DNA from: Brachypodium distachyon
Lineage: Eukaryota > Streptophyta > Magnoliopsida > Poales > Poaceae
Length of the DNA: 64,000 nucleotides
NCBI RefSeq assembly: GCF_000005505.3
Contig: NC_016132.3
Coordinates: 58,356,914-58,420,913, forward strand
Direction of reading: 5' to 3'
The translations under genes were made by a program, and so were the position numbers. This document shows positions 34,888 through 46,913 of the stretch, piece after piece (within the stretch, counting starts at the first letter, position 1; each line of letters begins with the position of its first letter). The notes below the pieces were generated by a model. The model was not told where the DNA came from, ran no database searches, and was given only the letters and a program-made list of their open reading frames with translations.

Positions 34888-35613
34888 GCGAGCTCTACCA
34901 TAGTTCTGGATATGCTCGGCTTTACAGTGCGGACGATAGCAGAGATAACAAACCTGGGACAGTTGAAAAGTGTGTGCACGCAAGCACTCTGCATGCACAA
35001 CTTTGAAGACCAGAGCAATCCAGATATCATCAACTTGCAATTGTTATCCAATCTAGAAGCACTGCGAGAGCTGGCCATTGTAGCAAGCTCTCGCAGTCAG
35101 AAGGAATTGGTAGCTGAAGGAGGTGACCTACTCCCTCACCTGGTGACCATTGAACTGAACAATCTTCTCAACCTAGAAACAGTGAAATGGAAAAATGCAG
35201 GGATCAGCATTACAGTGGTTAGTATCTACAAATGCGATAAATTAGAAGAGGTGACATGGATCCATCAACTTAAACTCCTTGAGCAGCTCACAGTTGCACA
35301 GTGCCAGGAAATGAAAATGTTGATTCGAACTGGAGAATCGCAGCAAGGCATTGGCATGAACCAAATGGGCAAAATTGTTTTTCCTAGGCTGCAAGGGCTG
35401 AAATTTGAGGAATTGCCAAAGCTATCCATGATATCCGAGAAACCTTGTTGCTTTGAAGAGTTGTCGTATATTTCTGTAATTCAATGCAATGAGATGAAGG
35501 ATATCCAAAAACAGAAGTACAAGCAGTCGGTCGAGATACACTGCAGCAAAGATTGGTGGATGCAGAAAAGCTCAGGGAGCAATACCAACCTCGTTCCAAC
35601 ATTTTTCTCCTAG
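34888..35613 (+). pseudogene. LRR remainder of the NLR, beyond an in-frame stop
   Basis: This continues the reading frame of the upstream exon without any shift: FRIEE, TGA, ASSTIVLDMLGFTVRTIAEI. It encodes the usual C-terminal LRRs of grass RPS2-like NLRs (LSNLEALRELAIVASS, LEEVTWIHQLKLLEQLTVAQ, FPRLQGLKFEELPKLSMI) and ends at TAG 35611-35613. One changed base could separate this from an intact gene of about 910 aa. With no start and no visible splice site skipping the stop, it is probably untranslated. Confidence 0.65.
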
Positions 35614-36365
35614 CCGATCAAGAGAAATATTTTGTAAGTGCTTTCGATCTCCATTTTATCATGTTGTTATCATCTGCAATCGCAAAAGTGCTGACAAACC
35701 GTCAACTACACGTATCAAGGATATGTCCATCTACAAAGTGCTGGTTACTAGTGCACCATAGGGATATTGCATATAACAAGTTATCATATACTGCCACTCA
35801 ACAGATACCAAGACTGCAGGCTTGTTTGCCTATCAAAACCGGTTCTTAGTTTATGTGCTTTTGGAAATGGAGCCTTTCGGCAGAAAAAGCTGGTTCTTTC
35901 GTTTGAATTTTATTCCTATGAAGTAACCAAAATACAAAGCATTTTTCATTTGTGCTTTCTACTTGATATGGGTAAATTTAATTGAAGGATTTTTTTGTTT
36001 CTAAGCAGAGTAGAATTTGAGGGCATTCAAGCACGCCTATGTCTGGAGCAAGAGGAAGCGTGCACGGGCTTGAGATCGATTTGGTTCTGCTTGAAACCCA
36101 GAGCAGCTTCCCTGTGGCCTAATTTTACTGGATGACTACGTGGAGTATCTGAGAGGTTGATTTATGTCTACGAATAAAGCATGTGCTACTGCTTACACGT
36201 CTACACTGCGAGCAAGATCGAACTTATTTCTACAAATTCTATTTTTCTGTTTGGCCCTGGCATATTTTGTAATATGTGGAAACCTAAACCTTTATGATTT
36301 TTCCCTCAAACCTGAACTTGTGTGATCGAGACGCTGCGTGCCGTAAGTTTGATGTTCCATTACTC
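35614..36365. other. 3' region of the NLR, no gene
   Basis: AT-rich sequence after the NLR stop with possible polyadenylation signals. No domain or RNA gene is recognised before the LINE fragment. Confidence 0.4.
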
Positions 36366-36950
36366 TGTAAGGTGGATGATAAATCATGTTTGTAAACTCG
36401 ACATTTTGTATTTGGAGAGTTTGGTGGCCGTGTAGCAATGTGCTGCATGAGACCCCTCAGTGCCTCAGGATTGGAATTACGCCCATCATTAATTGTTTTC
36501 AGAGTAATGGAAGAGAAGAACATCTTTTCTTCAGGTGTTCCTTCAGCCTTGATTGCTGGAACTCCATTGGCATCACTATCCCGGGGGGCTCCTTCGATAA
36601 TATCTGCCGGCGCGTTCGATCTCAGGCACCGAAGTCCTGCGTCAAAGAAATCTTCATCTCAGCTTGCTGGCACATTTGGAAGCAAAGAAACGGTTTCATC
36701 TTCAACCGGAGCTCGCCTTCTAGGCGAACTTGGTTCCAGAATTTCAAGGATGAGCTCCTTCGTCAGAGTGTTAGACTTTCTCCTGTTGCCAAATCGGAAT
36801 TGCTTGATTGGCTTGTTTCTGTTTCTTTTGTACCCTAGGGTCCCAAACCTTGCCTTTGGGCCCTCCTCCATGTACTACTTGTAAATATTTGTTTTATTAA
36901 TATATATGCTGTGGGAGTCTTTCCTACAGCTTTCAGTCAAAAAAATGGAA
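36366..36950 (+). mobile_element. LINE fragment, zf-RVT end of the polymerase
   Basis: The frame 36386-36838 carries the C-terminal zf-RVT region of a non-LTR retroelement reverse transcriptase: NGREEHLFFRCSFSLDCWNS, then CWHIWKQRNGFIFN and SELLDWL. The 5' part (endonuclease and RT core) is missing. Downstream is the element's 3' UTR ending TCTTTCCTACAGCTTTC and a short A-run at about 36942-36948. The same ending occurs in the RLP intron at 4.4 kb. Directly after, ATGGAAGAGAAGAA reappears, a partial copy of the segment at 36507. Confidence 0.7.
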
Positions 36951-37039
36951 GAGAAGAATGCTGCTTTTCTTCTGGAAGCTAAATCTAAAATGAATCCAGA
37001 GGAACATTTTGTCATTTATTGAGATTCGATAAAAGATAA

Positions 37040-37320
37040 TTTTCACAGTTATCACCCAAAGAAGTTGTTGATGAAGGTCATTTATTTACATCATCATCGA
37101 CTTCCATTGGCAGCGACGACACCCAACCATCATGACGGAGCTCCCGATCGATAGTCATTTATGAGATTTGATGAAGATCAGTTACACAGTTGTCAATTAC
37201 TACTACAGGTTGATGAAGCTCCTTTTACATGGTCGTCACACTTTTATTGGCAGCGACAAGAGCCAGCCATCCTGACGGAGCTCCCGGTATTCAGATCGAT
37301 GACATTTTTATTCCTTGCAA
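37040..37320. repeat. Short duplicated segment, two local copies plus one at 40.1 kb
   Basis: TTATGAGATTTGATGA, TTGGCAGCGAC and GACGGAGCTCCCG occur near 37050-37160, again at 37157-37320 and at 40135-40310. The copy at 40.1 kb lies just 3' of the CREST-family gene, so this belongs to the same duplication. Confidence 0.6.
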
Positions 37321-37322
37321 GA

Positions 37323-38957
37323 TGTCTACTGCTCAGGTGTAGTTTGAACTGCGGCATGATCGTAGTTGACACGTCCACGGTATTGTTATCTCTGGAACGG
37401 CGCTCTCTCATGCTAACCCAACTGATCTTCCACATCTGGAGTAAACTTACTCTGCATAACAGAAGAAAAAGAAGATCTTTAGTTCCCGAGTCCATTCCTG
37501 CAAAGCTTTCTACATTACAAATCGAGGCATAATCAACAAAGTAAACAGTTCTTAGCATACCTTTCTGGTTCAATTGTCCTTTTTGCAAGCATGAGAGTCA
37601 AGAAAACAGGTACCATCGCCGCGCATAGATGCTTAAGAGTATGACCACTAACAATCTGATGGGTCCACCTATAAATAGGTTTGTCTGCAGCCTCTTCTAC
37701 TTTGGCAAGGAGGTAAAATCCTGGAATTATTTTGAAAAATCAGAACAAAACAAATCCATATTGCATAGTTTACTTTGTAGTCCCTCCGTTTCTAAATACT
37801 TGTCGTGGTTTATTGACAAGTATTTAGGAACGGAGGGAGTAGTAAATTACACTAAGAAGAAATGCTTCTGCATGGCTCATTCTTATAGCAGCTTCATCAA
37901 ATGTGAACAACCAAAAACCAGCAGTTCATAATTTCATAGTATAATGTTTATATTAATTGGACTGATGATTGCTCTATGAATTTTCAGAGAACAGCAAACA
38001 TGATTAACGAAGCAGAATCATTATGGCACCGGTCAATAGTATTGAGATAACAATTAAAAAGAAGGGGCGAATTTCCTATGAATTTTCAGGTAACTGTATT
38101 GTTTATAGAGTGAGTTCAGTTTTGCAAAATAAAATAAAATATCACAGGATCTTGTGCTATAAGAAAATGACCATCAAAGGACCCAGTGCATTAAGGTGAA
38201 GCGCAAATAGCCATCTACACAAACAACAAAAATGCATCCATCTCTGCGATACTGAGCAAAAACAACATTAACCTGCTGCCCACAGCCAGTAGCTTGAATG
38301 TGTATACATCGGTGGAATAACAATCGCCATCACAGGTATTGCAACGCATGGAACAAACTGAATTACTGCATATGGGCGAAGATCATCAAAGAACCTGCAT
38401 AATGCAATAAAAAAGGAAGGCATGAATGAAAGGAAGGAAATATTCTGAGAGAAACAATTGAAAGACCTTACCTCCAGTAAAGGATGCTCAGTGCACCAGC
38501 AAAAACAAGGGGTGCAAGGGACTTGGTTCCCGCCCTATCATCAACCCTTTCAATAATGAAAATGGCCATGATAGATGTGAAAGCAATCGTCATCTAGACA
38601 AACAAGCCAACATACGGAAAATCAAGAAAGCGGAAGTAAAAATAGGGGGCATTGATGCCATTTAGTCTCTGCCAGGCGATTTTGGAGAATACAAGTTTAC
38701 TGGGACATGTCAGGCAACTAATCATAGTGGATTTTGATAAAAATTAACTCTCCCTTTTTTAAATCCCCTTTGTTTGATTCTAGTCGTGGGTTCAGAAGCA
38801 GACCAGCCCTATTGAAGCAGGTCATTATGATGCACTCAAGTTTCAGTTAGCAAGTGCTACAACGAGAACGGTGTTCAATCCTATTGCCATCCCATTCAAG
38901 CAATCCCTCATGAGAATACATGTGTCAGGGGATCAAATAGTATACATGAACACGATG
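37323..38957 (-). pseudogene. Partial duplicate (exons 4-7) of the CREST/ceramidase-like gene
   Basis: This region copies 40340-42157 at high identity, including introns. Exon counterparts are 38593-38472, 38394-38273, 37720-37561 and 37462 to about 37323, with splice sites kept and the same exon lengths for the first three. Exons 1-3 are absent, so it lacks the start codon, the S-x3-H motif and the catalytic-type Asp; it keeps H-x3-H. In the last exon a 2-bp insertion (GACACGTCC against GACGTCC) shifts the frame before the stop. A 60-bp MITE interrupts intron sequence only in this copy. It should make no active enzyme. Confidence 0.8.
37780..37840. mobile_element. 60-bp palindromic MITE in the duplicate copy
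   Basis: Almost the whole element is one inverted repeat: TCCCTCCGTTTCTAAATACT, TGTCGTGG, then TTGACAAGTATTTAGGAACG and GAGGGAGT. The parental copy near 41.09 kb lacks it. Confidence 0.8.
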
Positions 38958-39154
38958 TAATACAGAGACCCCTAGCACTAGTACGAAAATACAAGGAAAT
39001 GGGTACGTACGTAATTAATAGAGAGACCCCTCACAAGTCACATCTGATAAACAGCAATTGTCATCGATCCGTTGTTCATGTCCAACAACAACACATCCAT
39101 ATAACAAATTAAAGACACCCTTTATATACAGGAGTCTATATATCTGGGCGTTAA

Positions 39155-39809
39155 TTAATTATAATCATTCGTCTTCTTCGGTTCTTCTTGAGGCTGCTGA
39201 TTCCCAAATATAGGCCCTTTGTAGGTATACTTGGCCTCCAGGTAGATTGTGGCGCCGCCTCCGACAGCCAGCCCGATCGTCTGCAGCACGCCCAGCACGA
39301 ACCTCGGGTTATGACCTGACCACCTTTTTTTTCCCCAGAAAATGAAAAGCGAGTTAATTAATTGCTCTAGTAATTAAGCTAGAAACCAAATAATATACTA
39401 TACGGACGTTACTAAATTCTTGTCCTTATTTTAGTACAAATTTGAACTAAAACAACGACAAGAATTTAGGAACAGAGGGAGTATATAATAAGGACATAAT
39501 AATAAATTGAGACGCAATGAGACATTCCAAACTGAAGAATGATCTGCGTACGTACCATGGTACAGAAGGGGATTGCCCGAGATGAGGGCTGCTTGCGATT
39601 GTTGGTTCTGCTGCATTGTTGGGCATGGATTTGGGAGCTCCACATTGCGTGCATACATTGCTAGCAACAGGGTTTGATGGCGATTGGGAGGAGCTGAACC
39701 GGCGGATTACTGAGCTCCCCCCGCCATTATCGCCAATAATCCTAATTGGCAGTCGCTCAAGGGCGCGGCCGCCTGATGAGATCTTGCTCGCCGCAAACCG
39801 AAGCGCCAT
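39155..39809 (-). CDS. Small mitochondrial-type membrane protein, unknown function
   Basis: No named family is recognised. Two exons, 39809-39556 and 39323-39155, join in phase to give 140 aa. The acceptor AG/GTGG just after an A-run is needed; the next AG, four bases further on, would give an immediate stop. The N-terminus (MALRFAASKISSGGRALERL, later VIRRFSSS) is rich in Arg, Ser and Ala with no acidic residue for about 17 positions and looks like a mitochondrial presequence cut near RRFSSS. Then come one CxxC (CTQC, residues 53-56), a Pro/Ser linker, a single hydrophobic segment (VLGVLQTIGLAVGGGATIYL) and a basic or charged tail ending KKTNDYN. It may be an inner-membrane accessory subunit. 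A MITE lies in the intron. Confidence 0.65.
39403..39482. mobile_element. Short Stowaway-like MITE
   Basis: ACTAAATTCTTGTCCTTATT and TTTTAGTACAAATTTGAAC are followed by the complementary arm ending ACAAGAATTTAGGAACAGAG. About 80 bp, inside the intron of the small membrane-protein gene. Confidence 0.65.
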
Positions 39810-40339
39810 GGGTTCCGAGATCTATCTGACGATTATTGGTTAATTCAGTTCCTAGTAGATTGAGATCTCTTTCCTCTCTTCTTGGCTAATTTCCTCGATT
39901 CTCTTCTTCTTCCTATGGTGGCTTTGATCTCCAGGCTCCCAAGTCCCTATTTATGTACGCCCGCTAGGCTAGGCTAGGCTAGGGTTACCCGTGTCGTGCC
40001 AAGCCGAGTAGTAATCGTGTTCGTGGCCTGGCCGTATCCGTATCCGGCTCACCTAATTATTTTCCGAACCAACGGCCGGCAAAGATCGATCGGACGGACC
40101 AACCAAACACCCAACCATCGCAACGACATTCATTTTTATGAGATTTTCATCAAGGCAATTTTTACTCACTTGTCAATTAGTACAAGTTCATATGTTGAAG
40201 GTTCATTTATTTATTTACATCATCAGGCTTCCTTTGGCAGCGACAACACCCAACCATCAGGACGGGAGCTCCCGATATTCAGATCGATGCTCAATTTTTA
40301 TTCCTTGCAACAAGAGTATTATACATAGTATAGTATCTA

Positions 40340-43147
40340 CTACTGCTCAGGTGTAGTTGAAACTGCGGCATAATCGTAGTTGACGTCCACGGTATTGCTA
40401 TCTCTGGAACGGCGCGCTCTCATGCTAACCCAACTGATCTTCCACATCTGGAGTAAACTTACTCTGCATAACAGAAAAATAAAAAGATCTTCAGTTCCGC
40501 AGGCATGGAGATGCATGCAAGGCTTTCTACATTACATATCACACCCGAGGCATATTCAACGTGATGAAGATTGTTGCTAAGAAAAGGGCTAACAATCGAT
40601 TCGGTGGTAGCAGTGGGATGTATGCCTGAGGCATGTGCGGCGATGCACGGTTATGACAAACATGAAGTTTACAGTAAGTCTGTTAAACGTGTAACTGCAA
40701 AGATTGTTCCAAGACATTCTGTATGGCTAAATACTGGGTGTATTTGTATCAGAACAGATGGACAATGAATGATACCAATGTTCTTAGAATACCTTATTCT
40801 TAAAAGGTAAAAAATGGTTCAATCAACCTAAAAATCTAAAAGTACGGATGATCATGCAGTCAACGAAGTAAACAGTTCTTAGCATACCTTTCTGGTTCAA
40901 TTGTCCTTTTTGCGAGCATGAGAGTCAAGAAAACAGGTACCATCGCAGCGCATAGATGCTTAAGAGTATGACCACTAACAATCTGATGGGTCCACCTATA
41001 AATAGGTTTGTCTGCAGCCTCTTCTACTTTGGCAAGGAGGTAAAATCCTGGAATTATCTTGAAAAATCAGAACAAAACAAACCCATATTGCATACCTTAT
41101 ATCGTATTAAATTATGCTAAGAAGAAATGCATTCGCATGGCTCATTCTTATAGCAGCTTCATCAAAGGAGAACAACCAAAAACCAGCAGTTCATATATCT
41201 GTTTATATTATAATTGGACTGCCAACTGCTCTAAATCTTCAGAGAACAGCAAAGGAACAGAATCATTTTGGCACTGGTCAATAGTAACTTGTGCTGAATT
41301 TTCTATCGTTTTCAGGTAACTGTTGTTTATAACCAAGTATGATACGTTCAGCTTTCAAAAAAAGTATCATAGGATCTTGTGGCATAAGAAAACTGGGCTA
41401 ATCAAAAATAGCCATCTCAGCGATACTAAGCAAGAATAACACTAACCTGCTGCCCACAACCAGTAGCTTGAATGCGTATACATCGGTGGAATAACAATCG
41501 CCATCACAGGTATTGCAATGCATGGAACAAACTGAATTACTGCATATGGGCGAAGATCATCAAAGAACCTACATGAGGCAATAAAAAAGGAAGGCATAAA
41601 AGGAAGGAAATATTCTGAGAGGACAGGTAAACAATTGAAAGAGCTTACCTCCAGTAAAGGATGCTCAGTGCACCAGCAAAAACAAGGGGTGCAAGGGACT
41701 TTGTTCCTGCCCTATCATCAACCCTTTCAATAATAAAAATGGCCATGATAGATGTGAAAGCAATCGTCATCTAGACAAACAAGGCAATATGTTAGCCTCC
41801 AACATATGGAAAATCAAGAAAGCGGGAGTAAAAGAGGGTGCATTGAGGCTATTTAGTCTCTGCCAGGCAATTTTGGAGAACACAACTTTATTGGGACATG
41901 CCAGACAACTAATCATAGTGGATTATGGTAGAATTAACTCCCACTTTTTTTTCTTTCAAATCCCCTTTGTTTTGATTCAAGTCATGAGTTCAGAGCCAGA
42001 CCCAACCCTATCGAAGTGGCGCTCTATCGAAGCAGGTCATTATGATGCACTTTGTATTTCAGTGCTACAACGAGAAGAGTGCTAAATTCTATTCGCATTC
42101 AAGCAATCCCTCATGAGAATACATGTCAGGGGATCAAATAGTAGACTTGAACACGATGCCACTCCTAGGGGGTAAACATAATACGAATCAATGCACAGAT
42201 CATGGTGCTGAATGCTAGATCTACGGCACAGAAGATCTAGGAAAGGCTTACCGGCAACCTGTCCCAAACTAGTGTGGCGTTGTTCGGGTTGAGATGGTAA
42301 TAGGATGATCCAAAACCGACGGCCGTGACACCAGCAAAGAAGAGTGTCCAACTCCAGAGCTCCCCCTGTGAGCTGCCAGCAAGATTAACATCAGAGAGTG
42401 CTTCAAATCTTTAACTTGAGTTAGAACAGGAACACAAATGGTATGAGCATTCAGTCAGCACCATAGCCTAAAGTAGTTTTTGTAATGGCACAAGATGAGT
42501 CCCACGACACCGACGAAAAAGAAGGGGATGTTTGAGACCACATTCAACGTATTAGGGATCCCTGCAAAGCAAAGCAAAACAAAACAAAACCACTATGCAT
42601 TATCACCAAGAGTAATTCAGCCAGAAAGTAATGTTGTTATCCAGAAGCATCCCCTTGGCACTAACGAAAAACAGATGAATGGAGCATGATTCAGCCGAAT
42701 CCCCTACTTGACTGTCTCCCTAAATTTCCCTATCCTCAAACTTAATTGAGCTAACTGGACTCGTCAAACCAACCAAATCATCATGAACCTAAAGAGACTA
42801 CTAAAACAGCCGAAATCGCTGCTGCTTCTGCTGCTGGAAACTAGGACAAGTGCCCCCAAATCGTTGCTTCCTTCCTAGGTCAGTCAGCGACTCCAGTTGA
42901 TCGTACTAAGCCAGGAGCAACAGCAGTCAGCAAAGGGCCGGCGATTTAGGATTTAGGGGACGGGGGAAGCGGGAGAGGCGGTTGCGGTGAAATTACCGAG
43001 GAAGAGGTCGCGCTGGTCGGCGAAGTCGTGGTAGTCCTCGTCCTGCGGGATGGCGGGCGTGACGAGCATGAGCACCACGAAGATGGCCGCCGCCGCCGCC
43101 CACGCCACCCACTTCTTCTTCCTCCTCCCCGCATCATCATCCATCAT
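40340..43147 (-). CDS. CREST-superfamily membrane hydrolase, alkaline phytoceramidase-like
   Basis: It probably hydrolyses ceramide or a related lipid amide at a membrane; the substrate is not proven by sequence. Seven exons: 43147-42997, 42561-42462, 42372-42252, 41770-41649, 41568-41447, 41047-40888 and 40463-40340, all in phase, 299 aa. The N-terminal segment VAWAAAAAIFVVLMLVTPAI and the motif DYHDFADQR are typical of the plant group annotated as alkaline phytoceramidase (aPHC). CREST metal-site motifs are all present: S106-x3-H110 (SSYYHLNP), D121 (WDRLP) and H232-x3-H236 (HTLKH). About seven hydrophobic helices can be traced (for example SILYWRFFDDLRPYAVIQF, MYTHSSYWLWAAGFYLLAKV, LCAAMVPVFLTLMLA). 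The C-terminus is Arg- and Ser-rich. A partial duplicate lies downstream at 37.3-38.96 kb. Confidence 0.8.
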
Positions 43148-43959
43148 CCGCTTCTCCTCGCTCCGGTTCCCCCTCCCTCAGATTCCCCCCCCCCCTGCTG
43201 CTCGGATGCGGATGCTTTTTGGTTTTGGTTTTGGTTTCGGGGGGAGTTCGTGTTCTTCCGCTTTTTTCAACCAAGGAGGCTTCCTCTTTAAGGCAGCAGC
43301 GGGCCAGCGGCGCCTAAGCCTAAGGTGGCCTGGACGGCGGCGATCGGGTTTGGAGAGGATCGGACGGCTGTTAGGAGCGGTGTCCCGCGGTCGTCCGTGG
43401 AATACTGCCAAGTGTTTTTCTTTTATTGTACGGAAGTGGTGAAGTGTTATAGTTCATCATCTACTGCATGAGCTCCACGTGTGGTCATAAACTGCTGATA
43501 CATCTCAACAGGTTTCTCTCTGCTAATTCCATCGGCAAAAAAAATATTGTGTTATTAACCAGGTACTCTAGGTTATGCTATGCACCTGGTAGGCTGTTAC
43601 ACGATTTTTTTTCCCATAACACAATAAACAAAATGAGGTTATGTATGGCTGTCAGTTTTTAAATAATGATCATGCAAGTTGCTAATTTTCAGCAGAAAAC
43701 ATGCGAGAAGTGAGTGATGCAGCGGTTTTTCAAGGAAATCTTCAAACCATGCCAGGAAATCAGACACTGCACTGCAGACGAGTCAAGAAAAAAACATGAC
43801 ACCGTTGGAAAACTATCTTCAAGCCGTCACAGTGTAAAGGTTGGTCATACTGACAAATCATCCTCAGCAATCAACATGTCACGTTATACAAGCAAGCATC
43901 GAGTGCCGATTTTATTCTGTTATATAGGTTTCTTTTGTTGTTGGCTGTAGCAGCGACTT
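43148..43959. other. Promoter of the CREST gene and UFM1 3' region
   Basis: GC-rich 5' flank of the minus-strand CREST gene on the left, AT-rich sequence on the right. No other gene is supported. Confidence 0.4.
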
Positions 43960-45831
<1,872 letters not shown>

Positions 45832-46913
45832 GGGGTTCCGCCGAGCAGGGGTTCGGTCTATGTCTTTCTGGCTGTCTGTCTGACACTCAAAAGGTATTCT
45901 TCGCTATATGGAGGGGTTGCGTGATAGATTTCTTTTGTCTTCCATCTGTACATTTTTGGGAGCAGTAATTAATTTATGAATATAGCAAAAAGCCCCGTGC
46001 GTTGCTACGGAAGAACAAATGTGACGTACCGCGTCCACCCCCGGACAGTGGTGGCATATTCATAATTTTGGCAAAGTGACGTACCGCAGCGACGCCCGTA
46101 CCATCACCACCGTTTCGAATTTAATATAATGGTATAGATTTCTAAACAGAATTCATGAAAAATTATTATTGGAATAGTTTAATTTTCAAGACCCTCTAAT
46201 TTGAAGAGTTCCCAAGAACTTTGATTTTCTTCCTTTTTGCGTACAAGTATCATACTAGAATGTTGGAATATCGTACTCCCTCCGTTTCAAAATAAGTGAC
46301 GTGAATTTGTAAGTTACTCATTTTGGGACGGAGGGAGTACATTTTTAAAGCCATGTTCCACAATTCGGAAGGAAGCCAGCGAAAATGATCACAGATAAAA
46401 GCACAACCAGGGGCACTGATCAGCAACAAGTCGATGTGTACTGCGATCACAACATCTGCAGAACACCATTTTACATACAACTCTGATGGTATTGCCCACT
46501 GGCTTCATTCAGTTCATGGTTGCTAGGTAGTAGCAACTACAGGCAGGCCTTGCCAAAGTCACAACCCCAAAATTTCTGCAGCTTAGGACCGGACAAGCTA
46601 AACAACTTGAATGACAGTCCATGCTGCTCCAAGAACTAACGGGACAAAAGAAAAAAAAAGAATTAAGAGAAATAGCACCTGAAGAACTCTCAAGAGGCGC
46701 TAGGCAGATAGCGGTACACAGGAGTGCTCCAGAAATACTCCTGGCAAAACAAATGTATAGGAGTGTTTGATGAGGGAGATGGACTTTTCCAGTCGGCAGT
46801 ATCATTGCAAGTCTTGAATAAATTCCAGTCTTGCATAGATTCCGAGTACCAGGTTCTCCACCACAATGGTGAAGGAATAATCTCCCTTGCATAGAATCTG
46901 AGTACCAGGTTCT
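45832..46913. other. UFM1 promoter and BCD1 3' region
   Basis: No gene is supported. It contains a 60-bp palindromic MITE at 46276-46338 and, at about 45973-46050, a CCCCGTGCGTTGCTACGG-type repeat like one near 17372. The right end is the likely BCD1 3' UTR, with a short duplicated stretch (AGTACCAGGTTCT at about 46846 and 46901). Confidence 0.45.
46276..46338. mobile_element. Short palindromic Stowaway-like MITE
   Basis: CTCCCTCCGTTTCAAAATAA and its complement TCATTTTGGGACGGAGGGAG enclose about 25 bp, flanked by TA on both sides. Non-coding. Confidence 0.75.

Noticed and set aside
37323..38593. A second functional ceramidase-like gene
   Set aside because: Exons 1-3, with the start codon and two of three metal-site motifs, are missing and the last exon is frame-shifted.
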